Source: JACVRN01 sp036389255
Lineage (GTDB): Bacteria > Acidobacteriota > Blastocatellia > Pyrinomonadales > Pyrinomonadaceae
Assembly (NCBI GenBank): GCA_036389255.1
Contig: DASVQI010000012.1
Location: 62,001 to 126,000 of the forward strand
Reading direction: 5' to 3'
DNA length: 64,000 nucleotides
Position 1 is the first letter of the stretch. Every line of letters begins with the position of its first letter. Below are positions 15,810 through 24,732 of this stretch, one piece after another. Under the pieces are notes generated by a model, which was not told the DNA's origin, searched no databases, and saw only the letters and a program-made list of their open reading frames with translations. A program made the translations under genes and the position numbers.

Positions 15810-18806
15810 TCAATCTGCGGGCATTTGATTGATGATTTCTACGGTCTTGACGCTCACGGTGCAGACGCGCTTGAGCAGTTCTATGACCTGTTCCTTGTAG
15901 TCACTGAAGCGGTAGGTGTTGAATTGCGCGGCGATGGTCGCGTCCGAAGGTTTCTTCTCTTTGTACTGGTCTAGAATCCATTCGAGCGCGGAGCGGTTGC
16001 CAAGACGGTATTCCCACGCCGAAGGAGGAATACCCTGCAAGACTGTTTCCGTATCGAGTTCGATTGTGCCCTGCGTTTTGTCCGCCTTTAATTTCGGGCG
16101 CGGCGTCGGAGAGCCTGTCCCGGCATCAACTCTCTTCAGCCGGAACGGCTTCGCGGTCTCATAATTGATGTGCAAGTCCATCAGCTCCTTGCCCCACCCG
16201 GCCCACTGGCGGAAATCTTGATAGAAGGGGAGACGCGGAAACTCTCGCTTGAGATTCAGCTCGTACTTTTTGCGGTAAGCCGGATGATGAAGCACGGCGT
16301 AGGTGTAATGAAAAATATCCTCGCGCGTGATGCGCTTTGTCTTGTAATGAGCCTGAAACTGCTGCAAGCCCCAGTCCGTGATGTTGTCGTACTGTTCGCC
16401 ATTGGAATCATAATTGTAAAGAGGGAAACATGCAGTAGTGCCGCCACCCACTAACATACATGCTTCGTCTAAAGGCACATTGAACGCGAGTGATGAAAAC
16501 AAAATAGAGCCGTTGTTAATAGCAATAACTTTTTTCTCTAAGTCGCTGCTTTCAACAAAACGCCCCCAGTCATAAAGGTATGAGATTAAAAACTTGTCTA
16601 TGTAAATAAACTTCTTGGAGAAAGGTCTAGGAAAACCTTGTGTGATTTTATTCCTGTCGAAGGTTAGGTTCACACGATTGTTCAAATGCCTAACTAATTC
16701 CCTTGACCATTTTATACTTGGATTAAGCGGAACATCTTCACCAACTTCTTGATTGTTGAAAATTTGAACAATGTGATTTATTTTTCGCCCGAGATTTTCT
16801 GAAGAGAAGTCATAAATCCATTCTTGCCGTTTACTTTGTAATCCTTTATTTATGTTCGCAAAAATAGAATCTCTACTAGCAAAAGTAGCTATAAGACTAC
16901 TCCAATCATCTTTAGTTTGATTAATCCAGTAATTATTTTTGTCTGGAATAATCCGCTCAAAATCGAGCGTTTCAAGTCTATTTTCACGCAAATAGTCTTT
17001 CTTCTCGCCAGATTTTTTATAGTCTGCAATTTCATTATAAAAAATCTTGAAGTTCGTCTTTTTACTGTTTTTGATGAAAAAGAAAATTGCTATACCGACT
17101 CTTATCTTGTCATCAAAAACGTTCCCACCCTCACTCCGACGCCGCTCTCCGCTAGTTCGCGCATTACCTTTCAAATTAACAATCCATACTTCATTAAATT
17201 CTTTACTAACAACTTTCCGAAGTCCGTCATATGTCTTTGAGTCAATAAATGAGTCACCTAGCACAAAAGCAATGATTCCGTCTTCCGTAATTCTGTCGGA
17301 GGCCCAACGAAAGAAACGAGTGAACATGTTATAAACCTCATTCTGATTTTGTGCGGTGCCTTGTTTAATATAAGTGTCATATATTCGTCTATCAATTTCC
17401 CCATAACCACGGCTGGCATTTTGTTGGCTATAATTTTCTTGTCGCGCGAAATAAGGCGGATTGCCAATGATGACTGAGATTTTGCGTTCGTTCTGCTTTT
17501 GAATTCTCACAGCGTTTTCGCTACTGATGCCAAACAAGAGGCTTTGTTTGTTTTTGTAGCCGAGCGCCCCTGTGTTCTCTAGGGTGTCTACGAAGCAGAT
17601 GTTTTTGAACTCCGCGTATCTCTCCATCTTCTGGTGATACGTGTACTCTATGTTGAGATTGGCTATGTAGTAGGGGAGGATGGCTACCTCGTTGGCGTGT
17701 ATCTCCTGCTCGTATTTATACGGAAGATACTGCGGCGGGATGTGCTCTATCAATTCGGCTACGAAAGTCCCTGTCCCGGTGGCAGGGTCTAGTATCTCCA
17801 CGTTCTTATCCGAGAGCGAGCGGTTGAAATGTTTTTCCAGCAGGTAGTCCGTGCTCTCTATCATAAACCGCACTATCTCGTTCGGCGTGTAGACCACGCC
17901 CAGGCGGTCTGCTCCCTTCGGATTGTAAACCTTGTAAAAATTCTCGTAGACGGTCTTGAGGAATTTCTGCTTCTCGTGATGGTCTGCGATTCCGGCTGCG
18001 GCGTCGCGGATGGTGTCGTAGTAGCTGCGTATGTCCGAGAGATAGTTCTGCCGCACGCTGTAGGTCATAAAGGTTTCTATGACCGATTCAAGCTCGCGTG
18101 CTATGTTGTTGTGACGGTGAAATTCCGCGTTGGCGAAGACGTTGGTAAAGATGTCTTCGGTCAGGATGTGCTGAATCATCATCTCGCGCACATCTTCAAG
18201 CGTGATTTCCGGGTTAATCTCCGTCTGACAACTCAGTAGGAACAGGTCGCGCTTCTCTATGAATGCGCCGTTGGTGTCGGCTTCGGTTTCAATCAGGTGG
18301 CGCAGGCTCTCTACAATCGTCGGCACGTCTTCCGTGAACTTCTGTAGCGCCTTGTTGAACTCCCTGACGCGTTCCGGCTCGAAGTTGACGAACTCGTGCA
18401 GGATTCTTTCCAGCAGCTCCGCGTCCCGCATGGGAACGCGCATCACCTCCGCGTTCTCCTGAAAAAGCACGGCCTCGCGGCTGTCCTCGAACAGGGTGTT
18501 GACGAGCGGATAACCCTTGTTGATTTTCGCCTGAATCTCTTTGTCTATGTCGTCCTTGATGTCCTTGCTTTCCCAGTACCCGAAATCAAGGCGCAGGGCG
18601 TTCTTCAACGTCCCATCAGGAATGATGGTCGTACCCTTAGTGCTTTTAACGGCTATCTTCGGCACAAGGCGCAAATTGCGCCGCTCTGCATAGGAATCAA
18701 CTAAATCTATAAAGGCGTGCTCAAGAGAGGACTCATTCCGGCTGCCGCCGAAGCGTATCATTTTGTCTAATTCATTATAATAATTGTTGAGGTGCTGCTT
18801 GGACAT
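15810..18806 (-). CDS. Single-chain restriction-modification enzyme (type IIG/ISP-like)
   Basis: The 998-residue product joins nuclease, methyltransferase and target recognition in one chain. The N-terminus has a PD-(D/E)xK nuclease signature (Pro63-Asp64, Asp74, Glu79-Ser-Lys81). A helical linker follows, then the N6-adenine methyltransferase core with motif I DPATGTGTF (from Asp340) and motif IV NPPY (449-452). The C-terminus (about 830-960) resembles the LlaBIII-type specificity domain. No helicase domain is present, so it is not a translocating type ISP enzyme. Codons for about residues 430-780 (17520-16470) are visibly AT-rich against the GC-rich ends. TAAAAT sits six bases before the ATG, suggesting leaderless expression. 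Confidence 0.92.
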   Translation of the reverse strand: MSKQHLNNYYNELDKMIRFGGSRNESSLEHAFIDLVDSYAERRNLRLVPKIAVKSTKGTTIIPDGTLKNALRLDFGYWESKDIKDDIDKEIQAKINKGYPLVNTLFEDSREAVLFQENAEVMRVPMRDAELLERILHEFVNFEPERVREFNKALQKFTEDVPTIVESLRHLIETEADTNGAFIEKRDLFLLSCQTEINPEITLEDVREMMIQHILTEDIFTNVFANAEFHRHNNIARELESVIETFMTYSVRQNYLSDIRSYYDTIRDAAAGIADHHEKQKFLKTVYENFYKVYNPKGADRLGVVYTPNEIVRFMIESTDYLLEKHFNRSLSDKNVEILDPATGTGTFVAELIEHIPPQYLPYKYEQEIHANEVAILPYYIANLNIEYTYHQKMERYAEFKNICFVDTLENTGALGYKNKQSLLFGISSENAVRIQKQNERKISVIIGNPPYFARQENYSQQNASRGYGEIDRRIYDTYIKQGTAQNQNEVYNMFTRFFRWASDRITEDGIIAFVLGDSFIDSKTYDGLRKVVSKEFNEVWIVNLKGNARTSGERRRSEGGNVFDDKIRVGIAIFFFIKNSKKTNFKIFYNEIADYKKSGEKKDYLRENRLETLDFERIIPDKNNYWINQTKDDWSSLIATFASRDSIFANINKGLQSKRQEWIYDFSSENLGRKINHIVQIFNNQEVGEDVPLNPSIKWSRELVRHLNNRVNLTFDRNKITQGFPRPFSKKFIYIDKFLISYLYDWGRFVESSDLEKKVIAINNGSILFSSLAFNVPLDEACMLVGGGTTACFPLYNYDSNGEQYDNITDWGLQQFQAHYKTKRITREDIFHYTYAVLHHPAYRKKYELNLKREFPRLPFYQDFRQWAGWGKELMDLHINYETAKPFRLKRVDAGTGSPTPRPKLKADKTQGTIELDTETVLQGIPPSAWEYRLGNRSALEWILDQYKEKKPSDATIAAQFNTYRFSDYKEQVIELLKRVCTVSVKTVEIINQMPAD

Positions 18807-18812
18807 GAGGAA

Positions 18813-18818
18813 ATTTTA
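18813..18818 (-). promoter_or_regulatory. TAAAAT box six bases before the restriction-modification gene
   Basis: TAAAAT on the minus strand (complement of 18813-18818), six bases (TTCCTC) and then ATG. It has the same layout as the boxes at 10617 and 14473. There is no Shine-Dalgarno sequence. Confidence 0.5.
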
Positions 18819-18897
18819 CACCAAAGCCCGCCCGAAAGTCCTCTATTCGCAAAACGCTGCGGAAGCCCTGAAAATCAAGAGCTTAAGCTATTTCCAC

Positions 18898-19010
18898 TGG
18901 CTTCAGTAAATGAATTATTGGAGGGAATAACTCAATTATTGCTCTAAATGATTGCCCCATTGCCTTCAATAATTGAGTCATCCCCGGAAATGATTCACTT
19001 AGGGAAGCCA
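18898..19010. repeat. 113-bp imperfect palindrome with heptad spacing
   Basis: The arms begin TGGCTTC (18898) and end GAAGCCA (19010). The best-paired core is ACTCAATTATTG (18930-18941) against CAATAATTGAGT (18967-18978). Inside the arms AATTATTG recurs at 18913 and 18934 (21 bases apart) and AAATGATT recurs at 18946 and 18988 (42 bases apart), both multiples of seven. It lies between the restriction-modification gene and tRNA-Ala, in a 410-base stretch without genes. Confidence 0.75.
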
Positions 19011-19036
19011 AGCAAGAGTCCGCTAATGAGAAAAGC

Positions 19037-19130
19037 CTCTGTGCTATCTCTCGCGTCTCTCTGCGTCTCTGCGGTGATTGATACTTAACTTTATTCACCG
19101 CAGAGAAACAGAGAGACGCGAGCGCAGAGA
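19037..19130. repeat. Heptad-type hairpin element (CGCAGAG class)
   Basis: Two complementary blocks pair: CTCGCGTCTCTCTG (19050-19063) with 19109-19122, and TCTCTGCGGTGA (19066-19077) with 19095-19106. The right arm reads in sevens (CAGAGAG, ACGCGAG, then CGCAGAG). Related words occur in the element at 8307. Confidence 0.7.
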
Positions 19131-19216
19131 CTCTCAAATAAAGATGTCCGGTGTGGATTAGTAGCGAAAATGAAAACGGCGGGAAACATCCCGCCGTAAG
19201 TCATTGAGTCTTTAAG

Positions 19217-19290
<74 letters not shown>

Positions 19291-19379
19291 AAAAGCGAAT
19301 TGATATTAGATAGTGCTTGGATGAGTGTCAAGCCGCAAAGCGATGCTTATTCGGGCCGAATCGTACAGCTTTTGCTGTG

Positions 19380-20594
19380 CTAGCTCTCGAATAACTTTTC
19401 TGCGGCAGCATCGAGCGCGTCCGGCAGTCTCTCTATGTTGCGCCCGCCGCCCTGAGCCATTTCGGGGCGTCCGCCGCCTCGTCCCTCAAGTTGCCGGCAG
19501 GCTCCGCGCATCAGTTCGTTCATGTCTCCGGGCGCGTCGTTCGAGCGTGCGAAGACTAGGCGCGCCCCTTCCGGGTCGGTTGAGGCTAGAAGCGCCACGA
19601 TTTTCGGTTGTCGTATGAGGGTGAGCGCAAGCTGGCGCAACTCGTCTGCGCTTCTGCCGTAGAAGATTTGTTTAATGATGCGTAGCCGGTCGTCGCGTGC
19701 TTCGGCTTGAGAGAGAAGCTCCTGTGCTTCCGCACGCGAGGCTATCTCTTCCAGAGAGCGCAGGCGGCGATGCAGCCCTTTGTTCTCTTCAATCAGTCGC
19801 GCAGCTGCGTCTGCGGATTCGTCACGGGCGGTGCTGAAGAGCGCGGCGACATTGCGCGCCGCGTGATTGACGCGGCGGTAATCCTGCGCTACGCGTCCTC
19901 CGGCGAGAAACTCCATGCGGACGAGCCCCTTGGCGCGTTCCCACGAGCGCACGCAGATGACGCCGACTTCGCCCGTGCGCGTGGCGTGCGTCCCGCCGCA
20001 GGGGCTCAGGTCGTAATCCTCTATCTCTATCAGGCGCAGCTCGCCCTCGCGCGCGGAGTCTTTACGAAGAGGAAGCCCTGCGGCCTCTTCCTGAGTCGCT
20101 TCGCGTATGTGGACGGGACGGTTATCCCAGATAACCCGGTTGGCAAGCTCCACAGCTTTGTAGATGCGCTCGTCCGTCGGGTCATCAAGGGCCACGTCAA
20201 TCTCGGAGGCTTCGGCCATCATACGGAAGCTGCGCGTCTCTGCCTGAAAGAGTCGTACGAATGCCTGCGAGAGAATGTGCTGGCCTGTGTGCTGCTGTAT
20301 GTGGTCGAGGCGGCGCGGCCAGTCCACGTGACAGCGAACGGTTTCGCCCACTTGCGGCGTGCGTCCCTGTATCAGGTGAAGAACGCCTTCGTCTTCACGG
20401 TCAAGGCATTCGACTACGCGCGAGCCCGCGAGCATGCCCGTGTCGCTCGGCTGGCCTCCGCCCGTGGGATAAAAGGCCGTGCGGTCAAGCGTCACGCCAG
20501 TCCAACCGCTCACGCGGTCTGTAACTTCAATCACACGCGCCTCGAACTCAGTCTGATGCGAATCCTTATAATAGAGACGTTCGGTTCTGCTCAT
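19380..20594 (-). CDS. alaX: Alanyl-tRNA editing protein AlaX with DHHA1 domain
   Basis: This stand-alone relative of the AlaRS editing domain hydrolyses mischarged Ser-tRNA(Ala) or Gly-tRNA(Ala). The 404-residue chain has an N-terminal beta-barrel-like part (RTAFYPTGGGQPSD), the zinc motif HTGQH (His102, His106) with CGGTH (Cys199, His203), a coiled-coil linker and a C-terminal DHHA1 domain (EGRGGGRPEMAQGGG). That is the long AlaX form. The ATG at 20594 is preferred; an in-frame GTG at 20624 exists, and neither has a clear ribosome binding site. A tRNA-Ala gene follows on the same strand. Confidence 0.92.
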   Translation of the reverse strand: MSRTERLYYKDSHQTEFEARVIEVTDRVSGWTGVTLDRTAFYPTGGGQPSDTGMLAGSRVVECLDREDEGVLHLIQGRTPQVGETVRCHVDWPRRLDHIQQHTGQHILSQAFVRLFQAETRSFRMMAEASEIDVALDDPTDERIYKAVELANRVIWDNRPVHIREATQEEAAGLPLRKDSAREGELRLIEIEDYDLSPCGGTHATRTGEVGVICVRSWERAKGLVRMEFLAGGRVAQDYRRVNHAARNVAALFSTARDESADAAARLIEENKGLHRRLRSLEEIASRAEAQELLSQAEARDDRLRIIKQIFYGRSADELRQLALTLIRQPKIVALLASTDPEGARLVFARSNDAPGDMNELMRGACRQLEGRGGGRPEMAQGGGRNIERLPDALDAAAEKLFES

Positions 20595-20641
20595 ACAGGG
20601 TTTCAAAGCTACCGAACGCAGCACACGCGAGTCAAGGCGAA

Positions 20642-20711
20642 GATGGGCGACGGGTGACGGTAAAAGAAAAAGGTGGTTGTCTTTCCTTTACCCGTCACCC
20701 ATTTTATCTTT
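20642..20711. repeat. Heptad-type hairpin element (GGGTGAC class)
   Basis: Left blocks such as GACGGGT and GACGGTA (20649-20662) are complemented by TTTACCCGTCACCC at 20687-20700, with an A-rich then T-rich centre. The unit resembles those at 30574 and 48573. It lies in the divergent alaX/M61 intergenic region. Confidence 0.65.
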
Positions 20712-20792
20712 TGCCTTCTTTGTGAGAAACGCTGATAATCGGTCGCGTCTCTCGCTTTAAATCATTCAGGCTGTTGGTATCGGAGACCAGCT

Positions 20793-22697
20793 ATGAACTC
20801 TGGCCGGAAATTTATAGCCCTGCGCGCTGTGCTAGCGCTCGCGCTTGTCTGCGTCGCGTGGGCGGTTGCGTACAGTGCGCAGCAGCAGCAGAAGATAAAC
20901 AGCATCAATTATAGACTGGGGATGTCGCGTCCAGTGTCGCATCTCTTCGAGGTGAGTATAGAAGTAGAGCTGGCGGGGAAGGCTGCGGGCTCCGTGGATT
21001 TTCAGATACCCAGATGGTCGCCGGGGCGTTACGCCGTCTTCGATTTCTCGAAGAACGTGCAGGAGTTCCGGGCTCAGGGCAGGCCGTGCGCCATCAACCA
21101 GAGGTGCGGGCTGCTACCTTTGACTGCCATGCGCGCCGACGACCAGACATGGCGGGTAGATGCGCGCGGAGCGCAGACTTTGGTCGTCAGCTACAAGGTC
21201 TTCGCGGACGACCTTTCGGGCACCTTCTCGCAACTGGACGAGCGGCACGCCAACTTTAACGGCGCATCCATCTTCATGTACATGGCCGGCCAGAAACAAC
21301 AGGCCGTATCGCTTCAGATTGAGCCGCCGCAGGGCTGGCGCATCATCAACGGCCGCACGGAGCGCCTGGATCAGCGCCGGTGGCTGTTCCCCAACTACGA
21401 CATAATGATTGACACGCCCACGGAGATTGCGCCCGATTGGACAATGGAAGAGTTCAAAGTGGACGGCAAGACCTACCGCGTGGTGGTGCATTCGTTCGGG
21501 GACGAGGGCGGCAAGCGCCCCTCGCTTGTACGCGACATAGAAAAGATTGTGCGCGCGGAGACGAAGCTGTGGGGGCCGCCGGAGTTTGAGAGCTATACGT
21601 TCCTCATACACTTTGCGGCGGACGACCGCTCCGGCGACGGCATGGAGCATCTGACCTCCACGCAGATAATCGAGCCGGGCGCGCTCGCTGAAGAGTCCGC
21701 TTACGCGGGCGCAATCGGAACCGCCGCGCACGAGTTCTTTCACGTCTGGAACGTCAAGCGACTGAGGCCGGTGGAGCTGGGGCCGTGGGATTTCACACGG
21801 CCGCTTGCCACGCGCTCGCTCTGGATTGCGGAAGGGCTCACGAACTACTACGGCCACATGATGCTGCACCGGGCAGGGCTCTGGACGGAAGAGCAGATGC
21901 TCGCTCGCGTGGGCGAAGTCATAGGCGGAATAGAGAACGCGCCCGGCAGCCAGTGGATGAGCCCGGAAGAGTCCTCGCTGGTCGCGCCTTTGATTGACGG
22001 CGCCGTCAGCCAGCAGCGTGTTGATTTACAGAACACAGCCATCAGCTACTACCCGAAAGGCGAAACCATAGGCATAGTCCTAGACCTTCTGATTCGCGGT
22101 CGCACGCGAGGGGCAAAGTCACTGGACGACGTGATGCGCGAGATGTACAGGCGCTTTTATCTTGAGAGCCCGAACGCCACTTACTACCTGCGCGGGCGCG
22201 GCTACACGGGAGAAGATTTCGAGCGCGTGGCGACGGAAGTCGCGGGCTTCGACCTGCACGATTTCTTCGAGCGCTACGTGCGCCGCGCAGAGACGCCGCC
22301 TTACGATGAGGCGCTAGGATTCGCCGGTCTGCGTCTTGTGCGGACGATTGCCAGCGAGCCCTTCAACGCCGGCCTCTCCGTCAACTGGGGCGAAACTGAG
22401 GCCGCAACCATAGGTAGCGTGCGTCACAACTCGCCTGCGGAAGAGGCCGGGCTGTCACAGGGCGACGTGCTGCTCACAATCGGGGCCGAGAAGGTGACGC
22501 GCAATAACTGGCGCGAGCTGCTCGGTCGTTTCAAGCAGGGCGAGCACGTGCCCGTGACTGTAAAACGCGACCGCCGAACCATACAGGCAAACATCACGCT
22601 GGGCGCACCCGACCGCTTCCAATACCGCGTGGAAGAGCTACGCGGCGCAACAGCACAAATGCGAGCCTTGCGCGCGGCGTGGCTGCGAGGAAAGTAA
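20793..22697 (+). CDS. M61 family metallopeptidase with PDZ domain
   Basis: This is a secreted 634-residue peptidase. A signal peptide or membrane anchor covers residues 10-30. A beta-rich N-terminal domain is followed by the catalytic domain with HEFFHVWN (His313, Glu314, His317) and the third ligand region EGLTNYYG. A PDZ domain occupies about 530-600 (VRHNSPAEEAGLSQGDVLLTI). This matches glycyl aminopeptidases of the M61 family, which release N-terminal Gly or Ala. It probably acts in the periplasm. A GGAG site precedes the ATG at 20793. It converges with the lipid kinase gene, 15 bases apart. Confidence 0.93.
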   Translation: MNSGRKFIALRAVLALALVCVAWAVAYSAQQQQKINSINYRLGMSRPVSHLFEVSIEVELAGKAAGSVDFQIPRWSPGRYAVFDFSKNVQEFRAQGRPCAINQRCGLLPLTAMRADDQTWRVDARGAQTLVVSYKVFADDLSGTFSQLDERHANFNGASIFMYMAGQKQQAVSLQIEPPQGWRIINGRTERLDQRRWLFPNYDIMIDTPTEIAPDWTMEEFKVDGKTYRVVVHSFGDEGGKRPSLVRDIEKIVRAETKLWGPPEFESYTFLIHFAADDRSGDGMEHLTSTQIIEPGALAEESAYAGAIGTAAHEFFHVWNVKRLRPVELGPWDFTRPLATRSLWIAEGLTNYYGHMMLHRAGLWTEEQMLARVGEVIGGIENAPGSQWMSPEESSLVAPLIDGAVSQQRVDLQNTAISYYPKGETIGIVLDLLIRGRTRGAKSLDDVMREMYRRFYLESPNATYYLRGRGYTGEDFERVATEVAGFDLHDFFERYVRRAETPPYDEALGFAGLRLVRTIASEPFNAGLSVNWGETEAATIGSVRHNSPAEEAGLSQGDVLLTIGAEKVTRNNWRELLGRFKQGEHVPVTVKRDRRTIQANITLGAPDRFQYRVEELRGATAQMRALRAAWLRGK

Positions 22698-22712
22698 AGC
22701 CCTGCTCTACTT

Positions 22713-23606
22713 TTACTTGATTACGTTTATGTGAAAGGGAGCGATTTCAAAAGTCATGGGGAGCATGCCCAGTAGCTCGCCGTCTACCTGCACGAGCGCC
22801 GGGCCAGTGGCTCGCGCCCGTGTCGTGCGGAAGTAATGAACGCCAGCGCGATTCGAGTCTATGCCCTGTCGCATGGCGTATGAGAGAAGATGCAGGTAGC
22901 GCAGGCGGCTGCGAGAATTAATCAGGCAAATCTCAAACTCTGGCCTGTCAAGGCGCGCGCGCGGCGTGATGGCAAGGTCGCCGCCGTAGCGAGATGACTT
23001 GCCTATGGCGGCGAAGGTTGCCGGAAAAGTTTTCCCTTCGACTTCAACTTCAAACGGCACGGGCTTCCACATGGCCAGATGCGAGAGGCCGGAGAACCAG
23101 AATGCGCCTTTGCCTATGCGCCGCTTCAGGCGCGGGCGCACGCTCTGCACGACAGAGGCGTCTAGCCCTATGCCTGCCATCAGAAAAAAGAAGCGACGCT
23201 CGCCCGTCTCTTCATCGGTCGCGCAGCCCACGTAAATGCGCTCCGTCTCTCCGCGCGCGACTCTCTCCGCAGCCTGTCTCGTATTGAATGGAAGCTTTAA
23301 CTCGCGCGCCAGAACGTTCGCAGTGCCGCGCGCCCAAATCCCGAGGCGCAAGTCCGTCCCCGCCAATCCCTGCAAGGCTTCGTTGATGGTTCCGTCGCCG
23401 CCGGAGATGATTACCTGCTTTGCGCCTTCGGCCGCGGCCCGCTCTACAAGCCGCGTGGCGTCGTTGGGCCCTCTGGTCTTCAAGGCTTCTACGGCCTGCC
23501 CAAGCTCCTCCATGTAACTGCAAAACCTTGACACTTCACGCTCGCGCCGCGCGCCCCCGCGCCCCGCGTTCGGGTTGTAGATTAAGATGGTCTTCTCTTT
23601 TGACAT
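22713..23606 (-). CDS. Diacylglycerol kinase-family lipid kinase
   Basis: The 297-residue cytoplasmic enzyme belongs to the DagK/YegS/BmrU family. Visible motifs are YNPNAGRGGA near the N-terminus, the nucleotide-binding GGDGTINEAL (about 68-77) and GIWARGTANVLARELKLP. It would phosphorylate a lipid such as diacylglycerol with ATP. The C-terminal beta domain ends VDGELLGMLPMTFEIAPF, typical for the family. ATG 23606 has no strong ribosome binding site. It is divergent from the metallo-beta-lactamase-fold gene. The exact lipid substrate is not readable. Confidence 0.92.
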   Translation of the reverse strand: MSKEKTILIYNPNAGRGGARREREVSRFCSYMEELGQAVEALKTRGPNDATRLVERAAAEGAKQVIISGGDGTINEALQGLAGTDLRLGIWARGTANVLARELKLPFNTRQAAERVARGETERIYVGCATDEETGERRFFFLMAGIGLDASVVQSVRPRLKRRIGKGAFWFSGLSHLAMWKPVPFEVEVEGKTFPATFAAIGKSSRYGGDLAITPRARLDRPEFEICLINSRSRLRYLHLLSYAMRQGIDSNRAGVHYFRTTRARATGPALVQVDGELLGMLPMTFEIAPFHINVIK

Positions 23607-23727
23607 CAGCTTATCCAGCCCAGAGCATACGATAACCTTCTCGCCATTTGAAGCGGCGGCAAAATCTTATTGACTATGGGCCTGAAAAACATTTAACGTG
23701 GCGGCACACAAACCGGAGGCAATTTTT

Positions 23728-24693
23728 ATGAAACGTCTGGCCCTATTCTTAGCGGTGCTGCTGCTGGTCTGTCTCTCGACCACCTATTCGCGCTCGGTAC
23801 AACAGCAGGATTTCTCAAAGGTCGAAATCAAATCCACTCTCGCAGCCGGAAACATACACATGCTCGAAGGCGCGGGCGGCAACATAGCCGTCTCCGTCGG
23901 CCGCGACGGCGCTCTGATGGTGGACGACCAGTTCCTGCCGCTCGCGGATAAGATTCGCGCGGAGCTGAAGAAGCTGGGCGAAGGAAAATTAAAGTACGTG
24001 CTCAACACGCACTGGCACGGCGACCACACGGGCGGCAATCAAGCCTTCGGGCAGGAGGCCACAATCGTCGCGCAGGAGAATGTGAGAAGACGGCTCGCCG
24101 CCGGGCAGATGCTGCTCGGGGATAAGATTCCGCCCGCGCGGCAAGAGGCGTTGCCCGTCATCACCTACAACGCTTCCATGAACTTCTACTTCAACGGCGA
24201 AGAGGTGCACGTAGTCCATTACCCGCACGGCCACACGGACGGGGACAGCGTCATCTTCTTCACGGGCTCGAACGTGGCGCATCTGGGCGATGATTTCTTC
24301 GCCGGGAGATTTCCCTTCGTGGACTTGGAGAGCGGCGGAAGCGTGGAAGGATTGACGAAGAATATAGCCGAGATAATTCGCGTGCTCCCGGCGGGCGTGA
24401 AAATAATTCCGGGCCACGGCCCCTTGTCAACCATCGAAGACCTGCGCCTTTATCATCGCATGCTGGTCGAGACAACAAACATCGTGCGCAAGGGCATGGC
24501 CGCCGGAAAGAGTCTGGAGCAGATAAAGAAAGAGGGACTGCCCGAAGAGTGGAAGACCTGGGGCACCGGCTTTATCAAAACGGAGCAGTGGATAGAAACC
24601 ATCTACAGGAGCTTTTCGACCGGAGCAGGGAAGGGGGCTAAAAACCACTCGCACAGCCACGCGTCCGGCTCTTACATCTATCACGGCCATTAA
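23728..24693 (+). CDS. Secreted metallo-beta-lactamase-fold hydrolase
   Basis: The mature protein has the metal motif HWHGDH (His95, His97, Asp99, His100), a second His in HGHTDGDS, the Asp in GDDFF and the last His in PGHGP, all needed for a dinuclear zinc site. A signal peptide precedes it (MKRLALFLAVLLLVCLS). The start ATG 23728 has GGAGG eight bases upstream; an in-frame GTG further up at 23698 is not supported. The sequence is that of broad MBL-fold hydrolases related to quinoprotein-associated and SoxH-type proteins, not of a known antibiotic lactamase. A His-rich tail (NHSHSHASGSYIYHGH) may bind metal. Confidence 0.9.
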   Translation: MKRLALFLAVLLLVCLSTTYSRSVQQQDFSKVEIKSTLAAGNIHMLEGAGGNIAVSVGRDGALMVDDQFLPLADKIRAELKKLGEGKLKYVLNTHWHGDHTGGNQAFGQEATIVAQENVRRRLAAGQMLLGDKIPPARQEALPVITYNASMNFYFNGEEVHVVHYPHGHTDGDSVIFFTGSNVAHLGDDFFAGRFPFVDLESGGSVEGLTKNIAEIIRVLPAGVKIIPGHGPLSTIEDLRLYHRMLVETTNIVRKGMAAGKSLEQIKKEGLPEEWKTWGTGFIKTEQWIETIYRSFSTGAGKGAKNHSHSHASGSYIYHGH

Positions 24694-24732
24694 AGTGGCG
24701 CAGCCAGATTTCAGCACGGCCTTCAATCCAGT

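Noticed and set aside
23669..23697. Sigma-70 promoter of the metallo-beta-lactamase-fold gene (TTGACT with TTAACG 17 bases on)
   Set aside because: The -10 matches too poorly to call; the gene may still be transcribed from here.
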